Shown in pieces: positions 1-8,940 of a stretch of DNA of 64,000 nucleotides. The notes beneath the pieces were generated by a model, which was not told the DNA's origin, did not search any database, and saw only the letters and a program-made list of their open reading frames with translations. Positions within the stretch are counted from its first letter, which is position 1. The number at the start of each line of letters is the position of its first letter. Made by a program: the position numbers and the translations under genes. The stretch is taken from the NCBI RefSeq assembly GCF_000685355.1, contig NZ_JHET01000010.1:428197-492196 (forward strand), read 5' to 3'. The DNA is from Microbacterium sp. CH12i. Lineage in GTDB: Bacteria; Actinomycetota; Actinomycetes; Actinomycetales; Microbacteriaceae.

Positions 1-133
1 CCTGCCCGGTCCGTGGTGGGTGCGCGTGTTGATTCTGATCGTCGCGGTCGCAGCGATTCTGTACGGGCTGTTCTTCTATTTCTTCCCCTGGGTGAGCCCG
101 CTGATCACTCCCGGTGAGGTCGATTTGGGATGA
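1..133 (+). CDS. C-terminal end of a small membrane protein (partial)
   Basis: Only the last 43 codons are visible, read from base 2. The text begins LPGPWWVRVLILIVAVAAIL and continues as one strongly hydrophobic helix followed by a short tail ending in EVDLG. The TGA overlaps the ATG of the next gene by four bases (ATGA), so the two are translationally coupled. In Actinobacteria the gene before the pabA-like gene of this cluster is commonly a small membrane protein or a sortase. The visible part carries no sortase signature, so family membership is undecided. Membrane location is seen; function is unknown. Confidence 0.6.
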   Translation, partial: LPGPWWVRVLILIVAVAAILYGLFFYFFPWVSPLITPGEVDLG

Positions 134-765
134 GCGTACGGGTGCTGGTCGTCGACAACCACGACAGCTTCGTTCACACCTTGGTCGGCTACCTTCGACA
201 GCTAGGTGCCGACGTCTCGCTGGTTGAAGCGGATGCTGAGGATGCCGCGGGCTTCGCTCGCCTTCTGCCGACCTTCGACGGCGTGCTGCTCTCTCCCGGT
301 CCCGGACGTCCACGCGACGCCGGCGCTTCGGTCGACATCGTCGAGCTCGCTGCCGCCCGACGGATGCCGCTGCTGGGCGTCTGCCTCGGGCACCAGGCGA
401 TCGGCGCGGCCTTCGGCACCGAGGTCTCCGAGGCTCCGGAACTCATGCACGGCATGGTCTCAACGGTCAATCACGACTCCTCAGCGCTGTTCGATGGCAT
501 CCCCTCGCCGTTCGATGTCGGGCGTTACCACTCACTCGCCCTGGCCGAGTCTTCACTCGCACAGGAGCTCATCGTTACTGCGCGCACAGATTCAGGAACG
601 GTGATGGCAATCGCGCACCGTGACCTGCCGATCCGCGGTGTGCAGTTTCACCCTGAGAGTGTGCTTACCCCGCATGGCTATCGCCTACTGGCAAACTGGC
701 TGGCCGAACTCGGCGATGCCAATGCGGTCGCGGCTGCGGCCGAGCTGCATCCGCTCCCTGGCTAG
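130..765 (+). CDS. pabA: Glutamine amidotransferase, anthranilate/aminodeoxychorismate synthase component II
   Basis: A 211-residue class I glutamine amidotransferase that releases ammonia from glutamine for the chorismate-amidating partner of folate (pABA) or tryptophan synthesis. The triad is visible: nucleophile Cys85 in GVCLGHQ, and His174/Glu176 in GVQFHPES. The oxyanion segment LSPGPGRP (about residues 54-61) is also present. Length matches the family. The start overlaps the upstream stop (ATGA). No component I gene is nearby, so pabA and trpG cannot be separated from sequence alone. The position beside the pknAB cluster is the standard actinobacterial location of this gene, where it is often annotated as trpG or pabA. 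It converges on pknB with a 7-base gap and no visible terminator. Confidence 0.9.
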   Translation: MSVRVLVVDNHDSFVHTLVGYLRQLGADVSLVEADAEDAAGFARLLPTFDGVLLSPGPGRPRDAGASVDIVELAAARRMPLLGVCLGHQAIGAAFGTEVSEAPELMHGMVSTVNHDSSALFDGIPSPFDVGRYHSLALAESSLAQELIVTARTDSGTVMAIAHRDLPIRGVQFHPESVLTPHGYRLLANWLAELGDANAVAAAAELHPLPG

Positions 766-772
766 CTCAGGC

Positions 773-2479
773 CTATCCGCCGGTGCAGTAGCGGAGTTGG
801 ACTTCGGAGTGCACGGCAACGTCTCCCGGTGCGGCAGACATCGATGCGACGGTCGAGGGTGAAGTGGCGGGGCAGTCTGCCTGCGCAACCGGGGTTGGCG
901 TCAGCCCGAGTTCTTCGAGCCTTGCGGTTGCGGCGTCTACCGTCCAGCCGGATACATCTGGAAGGGTGACGCGGCCGCTGGATACGACGACATCGACGAC
1001 CGTCTTCGGAGCGACTTCTGCGCCCTCGTCTACGCTCGCTTCCAACACCGTGTCAGCGGCACTGTTGGGCTCATTGCGCTGGATGACGCTACCCATCTCG
1101 AGACCCACGCCCGCAAGCGCAGCCCTGGCCGCAGTTTGGGAAAGGCCGACGAGCGTTGGCACAGCCACGGTTTCCGCACCGGTGGAAACGTAAAGGGTGA
1201 CCTTCTGGCCCTTTTCCACGGACTGGCCGCCGACAGGGTTGGTGCGGATGACGTTGTCCTCTGTGACGCTGGCACTCGCCTCGTACACCAGAGCAGACTG
1301 CAGGTCGAGATCAAGCAACGCTTCCTGTGCGCGTTCGTAAGACACGTCAGAGAGATCGGGGACGGTGCGTGATGAGGTGGGGATCTGTTCGCCGCGCGGC
1401 ATCATGAGCACCCACACCAGCACCGAAATAAGCAGTACGGCCAGTAGCGCGACACCTGCCCATATCCAGACGACCGGGGGTCCGGACTGCGTGCGGGCCA
1501 TGGTGGTGTCGGTGCTGAGCTGACGCAGTGAGCGTGCTGTCTCTTGTGCCTGTCGAGGGCTCGATCCGTACAGCTCGCTGGTCAATGCGCCGAGCTGGCG
1601 CTTGCTCGGCGCTTTGCCGGCGACGGCATTGTCGAGCGCGGCACGGAAGCTCGCGGCATCCGGATACCGCTGGTACGGGTCTTTCGCGAGAGCACGAAGC
1701 ACGATCGGGTCAAGCGCACCGGGCGAGTCTTCATTCACCTCGGTCGGAGCCAACGGCGTCTCGCTCACGTGCTGATACGCCACTGCCACAGGAGACTCGC
1801 CGCGGAACGGCTGACGGCCGGTGAGCATCTCGTAGAGCACGACGCCCGTCGAGTAGAGGTCGGCGCGCGCGTCGACCGGCTCGCCCTTCGCCTGCTCCGG
1901 CGAGAAGTATGCCGCCGTGCCGATGATCTGGGTGGTCTCGGCGACTGTTGACGAAGAATCGGACACCGCGCGTGCGATGCCGAAGTCCATGACCTTGACC
2001 TGGTCCTTCTCGGTGATCATCACGTTGCCGGGCTTGATGTCGCGGTGCACGACGCCGGCACGATGCGAGTAGTCGAGCGCTTCGAGGATGCCGTCGGCGT
2101 AGCGCACAGCATCCTCGACGGAGACCGGTCCCTCAGCGATGACATCCTTCAGCTGACGGCCGCGCACCAGCTCCATGATGATGTACGGCTCGCTACCGGG
2201 CGATCCCGCTGCCGGCGCGCCTTCGCCCGCTGACGTGGGGTCGCCGGCGTCGTACACACGCACAACCGAGGGGTGCGCCATCCGTGATGCCGCCTGGGCC
2301 TCCAGCCGGAAGCGGTTGCGAAACGCGGTGTCGCGAGCGAGTTCGGGGTTGAGGATCTTGATCGCGACCTCTCGCCCGAGCGTGATGTCGTAGCCCCGGT
2401 AAACCTTTGCCATGCCGCCCTGGCCGATGAGCTCGTCAACGCGATATCGCTCAGCGATGATGCGCGGCTCTACGGACAC
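773..2479 (-). CDS. pknB: Ser/Thr protein kinase PknB with three PASTA domains
   Basis: A membrane receptor kinase that senses peptidoglycan or muropeptides outside and phosphorylates growth and division proteins inside. From the chosen GTG, the kinase domain covers about residues 11-285: ATP-binding Lys41 (VAIKIL), HRD with Asp147, DFG with Asp165. A single helix lies at 336-360, followed by three extracellular PASTA repeats (about 373-436, 437-503, 504-568). An upstream TTG at 2503 is possible. The GTG at 2479 is preferred because GGGAG lies eight bases before it and MSVEPRIIAERYRV is the usual beginning. A Gly/Ala/Pro-rich insertion (about 81-97) interrupts the N-lobe before PYIIMEL. It is last in the seven-gene operon fhaA-fhaB-pstP-rodA-pbpA-pknA-pknB. 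Confidence 0.95.
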   Translation of the reverse strand: MSVEPRIIAERYRVDELIGQGGMAKVYRGYDITLGREVAIKILNPELARDTAFRNRFRLEAQAASRMAHPSVVRVYDAGDPTSAGEGAPAAGSPGSEPYIIMELVRGRQLKDVIAEGPVSVEDAVRYADGILEALDYSHRAGVVHRDIKPGNVMITEKDQVKVMDFGIARAVSDSSSTVAETTQIIGTAAYFSPEQAKGEPVDARADLYSTGVVLYEMLTGRQPFRGESPVAVAYQHVSETPLAPTEVNEDSPGALDPIVLRALAKDPYQRYPDAASFRAALDNAVAGKAPSKRQLGALTSELYGSSPRQAQETARSLRQLSTDTTMARTQSGPPVVWIWAGVALLAVLLISVLVWVLMMPRGEQIPTSSRTVPDLSDVSYERAQEALLDLDLQSALVYEASASVTEDNVIRTNPVGGQSVEKGQKVTLYVSTGAETVAVPTLVGLSQTAARAALAGVGLEMGSVIQRNEPNSAADTVLEASVDEGAEVAPKTVVDVVVSSGRVTLPDVSGWTVDAATARLEELGLTPTPVAQADCPATSPSTVASMSAAPGDVAVHSEVQLRYCTGG

Positions 2480-2528
2480 TGATGACTCTCCCTGGTGTGG
2501 CAATGGTTCTGATTCTTCTTTAGGCTAC

Positions 2529-4265
2529 TCAGCCTGCGTCGCCACCGTCGGGGGCTGGCGTGGTGGGGGCGGTGATCGACACAGCCATCTGCGGGGAAGG
2601 ACCAGACTCGCGCTGGTCGTTGCCGCCACCAGAACACAGGGCCGTGTACGTCGCGGTGACCTGCAACCCGGCATTGCCGAGTGTGATGTCGGCGCTTCGC
2701 GTGGCAGGGTCGAACGTGGACGCCGTCGTACCGTCAGCGAACGTGGCGTTCGTAATCGTCACCTTGTAGCCGCTCAGGTTGCCGGTGCCACTCGGGCAGG
2801 TGAAGTTCGTCCAGTTCAACTTGACCGTGCTGGCAGCGACGGGATCTCCCGTGATCGTTGGCGCGCTTGTCGGGGAGCCGATCTGCACCCGGTCGCCGTA
2901 AAGCACCAGCGTGATCGAAGCACCCTGCTCGAGGTCACCGCGCGGGTTGACCGACTCAACGGTGCCTACCTGCTCATCCGACGGTGCCGGGTTGGTCCCC
3001 GTCTGGCAGACCGGAGCGAGGCCAGCAGCGGTGGCAGTTGCCATCGCGTCATCGCACGTCATGCCAATGAGCCCCAGCCCGTCAACGCTGACACGCGTCG
3101 GCGTGGGCGATGGCGTCTTGCTCGGGGCTTGGCTGGGCGTCTTGGGCGGAGCCTGGGTGGCGGTGGACTCGACGGGCGCCGGGCCATCGTTCTGATTCAT
3201 CAGAGCGATCACCGTTCCGCCGAGCACGATCACCAGCAGGGCGATCAGCGCGATCAGCGGCCACGTCCACGGGCTGCGCTTCTTCTTCTCATCCGCCGCG
3301 GCAGCACCCTCTGCGGGCAGCTGCGCGGTCGTCGGCAGAATCCGAGTGTTTCCGTCGTCACCGCTCGAGGTCAGCAAGCGCGTGGCGTCATCGCCAGCGA
3401 TCCCGCCGGTGGCGATAGCAGGAACCGCGATTGCCGCCGAGTTGAGGTCGCCTCGGCGCAGCGCCTGGGCGGCCCGAGCGACGGTCGCAGAAGAGGAGGG
3501 CCGGTCGGCCGGCTTCTTTGCGATCATCGCCATGACGAGGTTCTGCACCGGGATGGGTACTGTCGGCGGCAGCGGCGGTGGCTGCTCGTTGATCTGCGCC
3601 ATCGCGATCGCTACCTGCGACTCGCCAGTGAAGGGGCGTTTGCCGGCGAGCGACTCGTAGGCGACGATGCCCAGCGAGTAGGTATCGGTCGCGGGGGATG
3701 CCGCGTGTCCCGAGGCCTGCTCGGGGGAGAGGTACTGCACGGTGCCCATGACCTGGCCGGTCGCCGTCAGCGGCACCTGGTCGGCGATGCGGGCGATGCC
3801 GAAGTCGGTGATCTTCACTCGGCCATCCGGAGTGATCAGCAGGTTTCCCGGCTTGATATCGCGGTGCACGAGCCCGGCCGCGTGTGCGGCCTGAAGAGCG
3901 GATGCCGTCTGCGCGACGATGTCGAGCGTCTTGTCAGCACCCAGCGCGCCATCGCGCTCGAGAACAGTGGAGAGCGCCTCACCGGGCACGAGTTCCATGA
4001 CGAGGAAGGCGCTGCCGTTCTCCTCGCCGTAGTCGAACACGCTGGCGATGCCCTCGTGGTTGACGAGGGCAGCGTGACGGGCCTCAGCGCGGAAGCGCTC
4101 GAGGAAGCCCGGATCCCCCATGTATTCGTCCTTGAGGATCTTGATGGCAACCGTACGTCCGATGACGTGATCGGTTGCCTCCCATACCTCGCCCATGCCG
4201 CCGATTGCGATACGTGACTGAAGCTCGTATCGACCACCGAACGACACACCTTGCGTCGGCCTCAT
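2529..4265 (-). CDS. pknA: Ser/Thr protein kinase PknA-like, single PASTA-like repeat plus FN3-like tail
   Basis: The second membrane kinase of the cluster, 578 residues. The kinase domain covers about 13-270: Lys42 in VAIKIL, HRD with Asp136, DFG with Asp154, and activation-loop TATGQVMGT. A juxtamembrane linker runs to a helix at 333-356. A Pro/Thr/Ser-rich spacer (360-392) leads to one PASTA-like unit (393-457) and a tail (about 465-560) whose spacing of hydrophobics and GYKVTI motif resembles a fibronectin type III fold. The first two segments are clear; the FN3 reading is inference. Mycobacterial PknA lacks such an ectodomain, so this is a larger version. The start ATG overlaps the pbpA stop (ATGA). 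Likely substrates are RodA/PbpA-associated proteins and the FHA proteins of the same operon. Confidence 0.92.
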   Translation of the reverse strand: MRPTQGVSFGGRYELQSRIAIGGMGEVWEATDHVIGRTVAIKILKDEYMGDPGFLERFRAEARHAALVNHEGIASVFDYGEENGSAFLVMELVPGEALSTVLERDGALGADKTLDIVAQTASALQAAHAAGLVHRDIKPGNLLITPDGRVKITDFGIARIADQVPLTATGQVMGTVQYLSPEQASGHAASPATDTYSLGIVAYESLAGKRPFTGESQVAIAMAQINEQPPPLPPTVPIPVQNLVMAMIAKKPADRPSSSATVARAAQALRRGDLNSAAIAVPAIATGGIAGDDATRLLTSSGDDGNTRILPTTAQLPAEGAAAADEKKKRSPWTWPLIALIALLVIVLGGTVIALMNQNDGPAPVESTATQAPPKTPSQAPSKTPSPTPTRVSVDGLGLIGMTCDDAMATATAAGLAPVCQTGTNPAPSDEQVGTVESVNPRGDLEQGASITLVLYGDRVQIGSPTSAPTITGDPVAASTVKLNWTNFTCPSGTGNLSGYKVTITNATFADGTTASTFDPATRSADITLGNAGLQVTATYTALCSGGGNDQRESGPSPQMAVSITAPTTPAPDGGDAG

Positions 4266-5719
4266 CTGTTAAGCACCGCCTCAATGACCTTCTTCGCGAT
4301 CGGGGCGGCGAGCGAGTCACCGGATCCCGACTGTCCCATTCCGCCGCCGTTTTCGACGACGACTGCCACCGCGATCTGCGGGTTGTCCGCCGGCGCAAAA
4401 CCGGTGAACCAGAGCGTGTATGGCTCGTCTCCGTCGTTCTCCGCCGTCCCCGTTTTACCGGCTACGTCGATTCCATCTATTCTTGCACCCGTCGCCGCGC
4501 CATCCGTGACGCTCGCCACCATTGACTGAGTGACGGCAGCCGCGACATCTGCATCGACGGCACGGCCGAACTCACTGTCCGAGTACTCCCGGACGGTCGA
4601 GAGATCATTTCCGATCACTGAATCGACGAGTCGCGGGTTCATCACGACGCCGTCATTGGCGAGCCCGGCGGAGATCATTGCCACCTGCAGCGCCGTCGCC
4701 GTTACCTGACCCTGGCCGAAGCCCGTGAGCGCGGTCTGCGCGTCATCAAGGGCCCGCGGATAGCTGGAGGGCGTCGACGCCAGCGGAGTATCGAAGCTCT
4801 TGTTGAATCCGAACTTCTCGGCCGTCTCAAGGATCGTCGAGTCGCCGATCGCGACGGCGAGCTCGGCCATCGGGATGTTGCAGCTGAGGCGGATGGCTTC
4901 GGAGATCGTCACTGTGGCGCCGTCGCCGCACGTGCCGCCCCAGGCGTTGGAGACCTGCGCCGTGGAGCCGGGTAGCGCGTAGCGCGCGGGGTTGGGCAGG
5001 GGCGAGTCAGGCGTCCACTTGCCGGTGGCATACGCGGCCGCAGCCACCAGGACCTTGAATGTCGATCCCGGCGGGTTCAGGTTGCCGGCGATCGCGCGGT
5101 TCTCCAGCGGGTTCGGTCGGAGCGCGTCGAGAGTGTTGTACGCGGTATCCGCTTGGTTGGCGCTGTGCACGGCGATCTCGTTCGCGTCATAGCCGGGCGT
5201 AGAGACCATCGCAAGGATGCGTCCAGTCTTGGGCTCGATGGCGATCACGGCACCTTGCAGATCACCGAGAGCTTCGTACGCCGCTTGTTGAGCCGCGGCA
5301 TCCAGGGTCAGCTCGACGCTGAATCCGGTCTGCGCCTGGCCGGAGACGATCCGCTCGATCTCGGAGAAGAATGCGTTCGCGCCCGTTCCGGAGAGATCAC
5401 CATTCAACGCGTTCTCAATGCCGGTCGACGATTGCAGCGCGGGGTTGAAGAAGCCGGTGACGCTCGACCACATCGGTGAATCTGCGTACACGCGCTGGTA
5501 CTGGTATTCGTCGTCTGCGGGCACGGAGTAGGCGATCGGCATGCCGTCGGCGATGATCGAGCCGCGTTGGATCTCGTAGCTGTCGAGCAATGAGCGCGTG
5601 TTGCGATCGGCCTGTCCGAGGTTGTCTGCCTCGATCACCTGGATCCAGCTCGTCGCGGCGAACAGCGATAGGAACATGAACAGCATCACGATGCTGAGAC
5701 GTCGGAGTTCTTTAGTCAT
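4262..5719 (-). CDS. pbpA: Penicillin-binding protein, D,D-transpeptidase
   Basis: A class B penicillin-binding protein that cross-links peptidoglycan as partner of the SEDS polymerase encoded just upstream. It has an N-terminal membrane anchor (about 8-28), a dimerization region, and a transpeptidase domain with all three motifs: SxxK Ser219-Lys222 (PPGSTFKVL), SxN Ser279-Asn281 (LSCNIPM) and KTGT at 422-425. At 485 residues it matches actinobacterial PbpA. Its ATG shares one base with the rodA stop (TGATG), and its stop overlaps pknA, so translation is coupled throughout. Localisation to elongation or septum is inferred from homologues. Confidence 0.95.
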   Translation of the reverse strand: MTKELRRLSIVMLFMFLSLFAATSWIQVIEADNLGQADRNTRSLLDSYEIQRGSIIADGMPIAYSVPADDEYQYQRVYADSPMWSSVTGFFNPALQSSTGIENALNGDLSGTGANAFFSEIERIVSGQAQTGFSVELTLDAAAQQAAYEALGDLQGAVIAIEPKTGRILAMVSTPGYDANEIAVHSANQADTAYNTLDALRPNPLENRAIAGNLNPPGSTFKVLVAAAAYATGKWTPDSPLPNPARYALPGSTAQVSNAWGGTCGDGATVTISEAIRLSCNIPMAELAVAIGDSTILETAEKFGFNKSFDTPLASTPSSYPRALDDAQTALTGFGQGQVTATALQVAMISAGLANDGVVMNPRLVDSVIGNDLSTVREYSDSEFGRAVDADVAAAVTQSMVASVTDGAATGARIDGIDVAGKTGTAENDGDEPYTLWFTGFAPADNPQIAVAVVVENGGGMGQSGSGDSLAAPIAKKVIEAVLNR

Positions 5720-7104
5720 CAGCCGATCACCGCCCTGGGCTGGCTGCGTACGCCGTCCGAGATGCGCAGCAGGAGGGCTACGATCAGCCAGTTCGCGACC
5801 AGCGACGATCCGCCAGCGGCGAGGAACGGTGTGGTGAGGCCGGTCAGCGGGATGACGCGCGTCACGCCGCCCACCATGATGAACACCTGCAGCGCGATCG
5901 TGAACGACAGTCCGGTCGCGAGGAGCTTGCCGAAGTCATCCTGCCCGGCGATGCCGATCCTTACCCCCCGGCTGACGAACACCATGTACAGCGCAAGGAT
6001 CGCGAACAGCCCGATGAGGCCGAGCTCTTCGCCCAGGCTGGGGATGATGTAGTCACTGTGCGCGAGCGGGGTGATGTCTGGGCGGCCTTGTCCGAGACCG
6101 GTGCCGATGAGGCCCCCGTGGGCGAGACCGAAGATCCCCTGCACGAGCTGGTAGCCCGGACCCTGCGGGTCAACGACCGTCGGATCGAATGCAAACAGCC
6201 AGTTGACGAAGCGAGCGTGCACGTATGCAAGGATCTGCGTCGCGACGAGTGCGCCGGCGGCGACGAGCGCGAGACCGATGAGCACCCAACTGGTCTTTCC
6301 GGTCGCAACGTAGAGCATGGCAATGAACATGCCGAAGATGAGCATGCCGGTGCCGAGGTCGCGCTGCACGACGATGATGCCCAGTGAGATCAGCCAGACG
6401 ACGATGACCGGGCCGAGCTCGCGCATGCGCGGCCAGGTGATGCCCAGGAAGACTTTTCCGACTGACGTGAGACTCTCTCGCGTGCGCACCAGATAGCCGG
6501 CGAAGAAGATCGCCAGACAGATCTTGGCGAGCTCACCGGGTTGGAACGCGAAGAGGCCGCCGAGAGACACCCACACGTCGGCGTTCGAGCCGGAGGCGCC
6601 GAGGCCGGGAACGAACGGCAGGAGCAGCAGCAGGATTCCGGCGAGCCCGAAGAGGTAGGTGTAGCGGAACAGGATCCGGTAGTTGCGCAGCAGAATGACG
6701 ACGACGATGGCGCCAGCGAGCGAGATAGCCGTCCAGGCCAACTGTTTCGTGGAGTACGCGTTCCAGCCGGTGTTGTGTTCGGCGATGTCGATCCGGTAGA
6801 TCATCGCAATGCCGAGGCCGGTCAGCAGTGTCGCAATGGGAAGGACGAATGGGTCGGCGTCGGATGCCACCACACGCAGCACGATGTGCAGGGCAAAGGC
6901 GAGGACCGCCAGGCCGCCGCCGATGAACAGGATGAACGGGTCGATCAGGCCGAGTGCGCCCAGCTGCACGAGCGTGAGGGCTGCCCCGCTGATGGCGCAG
7001 GCGAACAGCAGCAGCCAGAACTCGCGGTTGCGCTGGGTCTGCGGCATTCGCATCCGCTTGAGGGCTTTGATGACCGCGGTGTCGGCGGCGACGTCGGTGC
7101 TCAT
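5719..7104 (-). CDS. rodA: RodA/FtsW-type SEDS peptidoglycan glycosyltransferase
   Basis: A polytopic membrane protein of the SEDS family that polymerises lipid II glycan strands together with PbpA. It has 461 residues with about 10-12 helices. Family blocks seen are GQGRPDITPLAHSDYIIP and SLGEELGLIG in the second half, and LTGLTTPFLAAGGSSLVANW near the end. The large loop between helices 7 and 8 contains the usual HARFVNWLFAFDP segment. The ATG overlaps the pstP stop (ATGA). The operon position between pstP and pbpA is conserved across Actinobacteria. Confidence 0.94.
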   Translation of the reverse strand: MSTDVAADTAVIKALKRMRMPQTQRNREFWLLLFACAISGAALTLVQLGALGLIDPFILFIGGGLAVLAFALHIVLRVVASDADPFVLPIATLLTGLGIAMIYRIDIAEHNTGWNAYSTKQLAWTAISLAGAIVVVILLRNYRILFRYTYLFGLAGILLLLLPFVPGLGASGSNADVWVSLGGLFAFQPGELAKICLAIFFAGYLVRTRESLTSVGKVFLGITWPRMRELGPVIVVWLISLGIIVVQRDLGTGMLIFGMFIAMLYVATGKTSWVLIGLALVAAGALVATQILAYVHARFVNWLFAFDPTVVDPQGPGYQLVQGIFGLAHGGLIGTGLGQGRPDITPLAHSDYIIPSLGEELGLIGLFAILALYMVFVSRGVRIGIAGQDDFGKLLATGLSFTIALQVFIMVGGVTRVIPLTGLTTPFLAAGGSSLVANWLIVALLLRISDGVRSQPRAVIG

Positions 7105-8417
7105 CCGGCATCCCCTCCGTCAGTGCTCGTGGCCGCGGGAGTTGGGATCGGTGTCGGCGAGGGCGTGGTGGCGGGAGTCTCCGTGACGACGGCATCCGCA
7201 CCGGCGCGCAGCCGATCAACGATCGCCATCGCATCGGCGAGCGAGCGCGCATTGATCGTGCGTTCAACCGACGCACGCTGATAGGGAGGAAGCTCGGCGA
7301 GCAGGATGCCGGTGTCGTCGAGTTCACTCGAGAGAGAAATCGGCCCGATGCTCTGCTGTACACCCTGGAAGATCACGACACTGTCATCGTCGGCGCGACG
7401 AAATAGCGCGTCTGCGTCCAGTTGTACGCCAAGAGACCGGCGCGGCGAGGGCAAGGATCACCACGACCAGTGCAGCGAACCAACCGATTCGGCGGCGCTT
7501 CGCGCGCGGCGATCTTCTTCGATGAGCTCTTCGAGGTAGTCGGCGGCGGGTTCGAAGTGCGAGGGCTCGTTGGCTGCCTGACGCACCGGGTGCAGCCAGC
7601 TTGTGCGGCCGACGCGCGCTGCCGGGATGAGGACGCCGGAGGGGTTCGATGCCGCACCGACGATGGTCGGGGTGCCCGAGGAGAGCGGGTGCACCCCGCC
7701 GACGTCGACAATGACGGTCGTGACGTTGTCTGGCGCTCCGCCGTCAAGGGCCTGCTTGAGCAGGTTGTCGGCGGTGCGCCCTGGGGGCAGGCCCAAGCGC
7801 ATGGCTTTGAGGATGTGCAACTCGTCGACGACGCCGGACAGTCCGTCTGAGCAAAGCACCCAGCGGTCGCCGGGGAGTGTCGGCATGACGAACATGTCCA
7901 ACTCTGGATCGTGATCCATGTCGCTGAGCACGCGCATCAGCACCGAGCGACGCGGGTGGTAGCGAGCTTCTTCCGGTGTGATGCGGCCGGAGTCGACGAG
8001 ACGCTGGACGAACGTATGGTCCGCGGTGATCTGGGTCAGATCGTCGTCGCGGTACAGATAGATGCGCGAGTCGCCGATGTGGCCGATGACGGCGTGGTCT
8101 TCGACCATGATGATCGCACTGACCGTGGTGCCGAGGCCCGCGAGCTCTGGTCGTTCTTTCGCCGCACGAATGAGGTCGCCCGCGGCCGTGGTGACCGCGG
8201 CCTGCAGCGAAGCCTGCGCGTCGTCGGTGGAGTCGAAGGATTGATCGAGCCGCTCGAGCCGCTGGATCGCGATGCTGGAGGCGACATCGCCGCCGGCGTG
8301 GCCGCCCATACCGTCGGCGACGGCGAAGAGGTTCGCTCCGGAGTAACCGGAGTCCTGGTTGTTGGAGCGGACCTTCCCGGTGTGGGAGATCGCAGCACTT
8401 GATCCTTCGAAGACCAT
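7101..8417 (-). pseudogene. pstP: PstP-type PP2C Ser/Thr protein phosphatase, frame broken at three sites
   Basis: PP2C/PPM phosphatase that reverses PknA/PknB phosphorylation. The start MVFEGSSAAISHTG at 8417 is preferred over longer upstream reads. Metal-binding motifs are intact: SNNQDS, VADGMGGHAGG (Asp35), GHIGDSR and GAPDNVT. The catalytic frame then stops early at 7458, after RRARSAAESV. The missing continuation is present in other frames: KRRRIGWFAALVVVILALAA (the membrane helix), then GLLAYNWTQTRYFVA, then ADDDSVVIFQGVQ, running to the stop at 7101, which overlaps rodA. Joining them needs one added base near 7500-7508, one at 7440/7441 and one at 7393/7394. At the last two sites GCGCC would become GCGGCC, a repair inferred from the protein. 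Three one-base losses in about 110 bases of an operon gene point to sequence error. Confidence 0.85.
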
Positions 8418-8424
8418 GCCGGCG

Positions 8425-8940
8425 TCAGGCTCGCAGCTCGAAGGTCGTGGCGCCGACCTTGATCGCGTCGCCGATTTTGATTGGCGTCGGCGCGCCCGAC
8501 AGGCGCGTGCCGGCGAGATAGGTGCCATTGGTCGAGTCGAGATCCTGGATGGCCCACGCATCGCCGCGCAACAGCAGGCGTGCGTGATGGCTCGAGGTGT
8601 AATCGTCGCGGATGACGAGACCGGATTCGCTGGAGCGACCGATGGTCATCGGCTCAGTTCCGAGCGGAAGCTCAAGACCGGCCTTAGGCCCTGAAGTGAT
8701 GACGAGTGTGGAGACGCTCTTCGTGGTTGCCGCACCGCCGCTGTGCGCAGACGGCTTGGGCCTGGTGGTCGGGGCAGGGGCGGCAGCGGGCACCGCAGCG
8801 CCGGTTGCTGCTTCGGCGGGAAGCTTGCGCACGCGCACGCCGAACAGGTCGGCACGCAGCGAGTAGACCACGCCGAACACGAAGAACCAGAGCAGCAGAA
8901 GGAAGCCGATGCGCAGGAGGAGGAGAACCAGTTCACTCAT
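8425..8940 (-). CDS. fhaB: Membrane-anchored FHA-domain protein FhaB (FipA-like)
   Basis: A 171-residue protein with one N-terminal helix (about 4-30, very Leu-rich), a flexible Ala/Pro linker, and a C-terminal FHA domain (about 90-170). FHA hallmarks are GRSSESGLVI, SSHHARL and DLDSTNGTYL. FHA domains bind phosphothreonine, so this protein is expected to read PknA/PknB marks and link them to division proteins, as its mycobacterial counterpart does. It lies between fhaA (4-base overlap) and pstP (7-base gap), the conserved actinobacterial order. Confidence 0.92.
   Translation of the reverse strand: MSELVLLLLRIGFLLLLWFFVFGVVYSLRADLFGVRVRKLPAEAATGAAVPAAAPAPTTRPKPSAHSGGAATTKSVSTLVITSGPKAGLELPLGTEPMTIGRSSESGLVIRDDYTSSHHARLLLRGDAWAIQDLDSTNGTYLAGTRLSGAPTPIKIGDAIKVGATTFELRA

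Noticed and set aside
2412..4217. Long plus-strand open frame of about 600 codons opposite pknA
   Set aside because: Arg/Ser/Gly-rich text with no domain; it mirrors the high-GC codon structure of a clear kinase gene on the minus strand.
8418..8561. N-terminal extension of pstP upstream of 8417
   Set aside because: The extension overlaps fhaB, is low-complexity, and the family start MVFEGSSAAISHTG lies at 8417.
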